Assembly (NCBI RefSeq): GCF_022811925.1
Contig: NZ_CP065511.1
Coordinates: 1,605,501 to 1,669,500, forward strand
Reading direction: 5' to 3'
Origin: Cytobacillus oceanisediminis
Lineage (GTDB): Bacteria; Bacillota; Bacilli; Bacillales; Cytobacillaceae
DNA: 64,000 nucleotides
This document shows, one piece after another, positions 62,357-64,000 of the stretch (positions within the stretch are counted from its first letter, which is position 1; the number at the start of each line of letters is the position of its first letter). Both the position numbers and the translations under genes were made by a program. Below the pieces are notes generated by a model, which was given only the letters and a program-made list of their open reading frames with translations, did no database searches and had not been told where the DNA came from.

Positions 62357-64000
62357 ATGAAGAAGTCAGCATTTTGGCTGCTTTCGCTTCTGCTTGTCAT
62401 GTCTGTATTCCTGGCAGCATGTTCCGGCGGGGGGGAGAAAGCCAGCACTGAAAAGGAACCAAAGGATGATGGGAAAGCATCAGGAGAAGCTCAAGAGGGT
62501 GGAACAGTAACATTCGGTTATACTCAGCCATTTAAAGGTGTTTTATCTTATGCTTATTATGAGGGTGAAGATGATGTTAATGCTCTTCAGTTTATGCATG
62601 AAGGTTTGCTTAAAGTAAATGATGAGCTTGTATCTGAACCGAATCTGGCAGATTATGAGTTATCTGAAGACAAGACTAAATTAACTTTCAAGCTTAAGCA
62701 AGGGGTTAAATGGCATGATGGTGAAGAATTAACTGCAGAAGATATGGAATTTGCATGGTATTTAATTGCTGATCCAACATATGAAGGTGCTCGTTTTGCT
62801 AACGTTGCAATGATCAAAGGTGCTCAAGAATATAAAGACGGAAAAGCTGAGACAATTGAAGGTATCAAGGTAATTGACGATTATACAATTGAAGTGACAG
62901 TAACTGAGCCTTCTGTTAACTTATTGGAAAATATTTGGATTTATCCTGAGCCAAAGCATCATTACGGGGATATTTCTTCTAAAGAGCTTCCAGACTCGGA
63001 TCAAATCCGTAAAACCCCAATCGGTGTAGGTCCTTTTAAGGTGAAAAACATCGTACCTGGTGAAATGATTGAATTTGAGCGTTTTGATGATTACTGGCAA
63101 GGACCAGCTAAATTGGATGGTGTAGTTTACAAAATTATTGATGGTTCTCTTGCGCAAGGTTTAGTGCAAAACGGAGAAATCGATGTTATTGAAGCTCCAA
63201 AGGATCAGTGGGAAGCTATTAAAGCTCTTGACAATGTAAATCCAGTAGAAGCTGATGCAATGTCTTACAGCTATATCGCTTTTGACTGGGGTCATTATGA
63301 CACTAAAAAAGGTGTAGTAGTTTCAGATAACAAGAAGTTCCAAAATAAATCCCTTCGCCATGCTATGGCACATGCAATTGACCGTCAGGCATTTATCGAT
63401 GGCTTTGCAAACGGATTAGGAAAACCATTAAACACTCCTTTCCCATCAGTATCATGGGCAAAAATTGATGATTCAGAAATCAATCCATATGAATATGATC
63501 CAGAAAAAGCAAAGAAATTACTTGACGAAGCAGGATATGTTGACAAGGACGGCGACGGCTTCCGTGAAGATCCAGAAGGCAAGCCATTCACAATTAACTT
63601 TGATGCAATGGCGGGTGCTGAAACTTCAGAGGCACGTGCTCAATTCATCCTTCAATCCTGGCAGGAAGTTGGCTTAAATGCTAAGCTAAACGGCGGTTCA
63701 TTAAAAGATTTCAACCTATTCTATGACACTATTGAAGCAGATGACCCATCTGTTGAAACATTTATGGGTGCTTGGGGACTTGCTAATGACCCAGATCCAG
63801 CTGGCATCTGGTTGTCTACTGACAAATGGAATATGTGGAGATGGTACAGCGAAGAGTCTGATGCTCTTATTAAAAAGGGTGTAACATTCCCTGAAGACTC
63901 CAGTAAAGATGTTCAAGAGCACCGTCAGGAAATCTATAATGAATGGCAAAAGCTTGTTAACGAAGAATTGCCAATCATCTTCTTCGAACAGCGTGTAGAT
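62357..64000 (+). CDS. appA: Oligopeptide ABC transporter binding lipoprotein AppA, C-terminus beyond window
   Basis: This is the start of the peptide-binding lipoprotein. A signal peptide ends in FLAACSGGGE with a lipidated Cys. The SBP_bac_5 family motifs include KQGVKWHDGEELTAEDM, IGVGPFKVKNIVPGEMIEFERF and SLRHAMAHAIDRQAFIDG, and a calcium-like DKDGDGFRED loop. ATG 62357 follows GGGGGG. 548 codons are visible to the last base, so a further part including the C-terminus is missing. The permease genes should lie downstream. Confidence 0.9.
   Translation, partial: MKKSAFWLLSLLLVMSVFLAACSGGGEKASTEKEPKDDGKASGEAQEGGTVTFGYTQPFKGVLSYAYYEGEDDVNALQFMHEGLLKVNDELVSEPNLADYELSEDKTKLTFKLKQGVKWHDGEELTAEDMEFAWYLIADPTYEGARFANVAMIKGAQEYKDGKAETIEGIKVIDDYTIEVTVTEPSVNLLENIWIYPEPKHHYGDISSKELPDSDQIRKTPIGVGPFKVKNIVPGEMIEFERFDDYWQGPAKLDGVVYKIIDGSLAQGLVQNGEIDVIEAPKDQWEAIKALDNVNPVEADAMSYSYIAFDWGHYDTKKGVVVSDNKKFQNKSLRHAMAHAIDRQAFIDGFANGLGKPLNTPFPSVSWAKIDDSEINPYEYDPEKAKKLLDEAGYVDKDGDGFREDPEGKPFTINFDAMAGAETSEARAQFILQSWQEVGLNAKLNGGSLKDFNLFYDTIEADDPSVETFMGAWGLANDPDPAGIWLSTDKWNMWRWYSEESDALIKKGVTFPEDSSKDVQEHRQEIYNEWQKLVNEELPIIFFEQRVD

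Noticed and set aside
1..64000. rRNA or tRNA genes, insertion sequences, prophage
   Set aside because: No rRNA or tRNA-like sequence and no transposase, integrase or phage structural gene was recognised by reading; a tRNAscan and ISfinder search would settle it.

Overview
The window looks like a chromosome segment of a low-GC Bacillaceae bacterium. The evidence is strong AGGAGG ribosome binding sites, TTG/GTG starts, and long blocks in the Bacillus subtilis order: yajQ(yitK)-cvfB(yitL), yitS-yitT-BsuPI protein-yitU-yitV-yitW, argCJBD-carAB-argF, yjzC-(clpB)-yjzD-yjaU-yjaV-med-comZ-fabH-fabF-yjaZ-appDF-appA. I see no rRNA, tRNA, CRISPR, phage or insertion-sequence gene.

Region 1 (1-23.3 kb) is accessory. 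It holds the end of an acetyltransferase and a two-component system (histidine kinase and NarL-type regulator). Next comes a giant secreted subtilisin-like protease with a cohesin-like and a dockerin module. A MerR regulator follows, divergent from a PuuP-like permease, an aldehyde dehydrogenase, an iron alcohol dehydrogenase and a ureohydrolase; this set is probably for polyamine or guanidino compounds. Then a five-gene ABC uptake operon carries its own cytoplasmic phosphodiesterase-family enzyme, preceded by a PhoP-box-like array and followed by a DeoR regulator and a HAD phosphatase. The region ends with a paired SMR exporter and D-serine dehydratase.

Region 2 (23.4-30.7 kb) is the conserved yit block: a nucleotide-binding protein, an RNA-binding protein, a DegV lipid-binding protein, a YitT membrane protein, a secreted BsuPI/Gmad2 protein, small proteins, YitU phosphatase, a hydrolase and an Fe-S assembly factor. 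Region 3 (30.7-37.8 kb) is an anaerobic island: a radical SAM/SPASM protein, Fnr with its C-terminal cysteine cluster, MoaA, the Fe-S repair protein ScdA/RIC, MoeA, MobB and YwiC. Three promoters there carry an Fnr-like palindrome at exactly the same distance from a TATAAT-like -10, so this is a small Fnr regulon around molybdenum cofactor synthesis.

Region 4 (37.8-47.4 kb) is the arginine operon argCJBD-carAB-argF, with a sigma-A promoter, ArgR-box-like sites at argC and a better one in front of carA. It ends in a perfect 42-bp palindrome shared with the convergent uppP. Region 5 (47.4-64 kb) holds uppP, yjzC, CtsR-controlled clpB, yjzD, yjaU, yjaV, the competence genes med and comZ, fatty acid genes fabH-fabF with a FapR-like site, yjaZ, and the start of the App oligopeptide transporter. 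Between comZ and fabH lies a hierarchical repeat array: a CGCAA-headed monomer every ~20.6 bp, grouped in ~103-bp five-monomer units. A decayed relative seems to lie at the left end of the window. Two genes are broken here: a NERD-domain gene with two frameshifts, and yjaZ with a one-base loss at codon 3.
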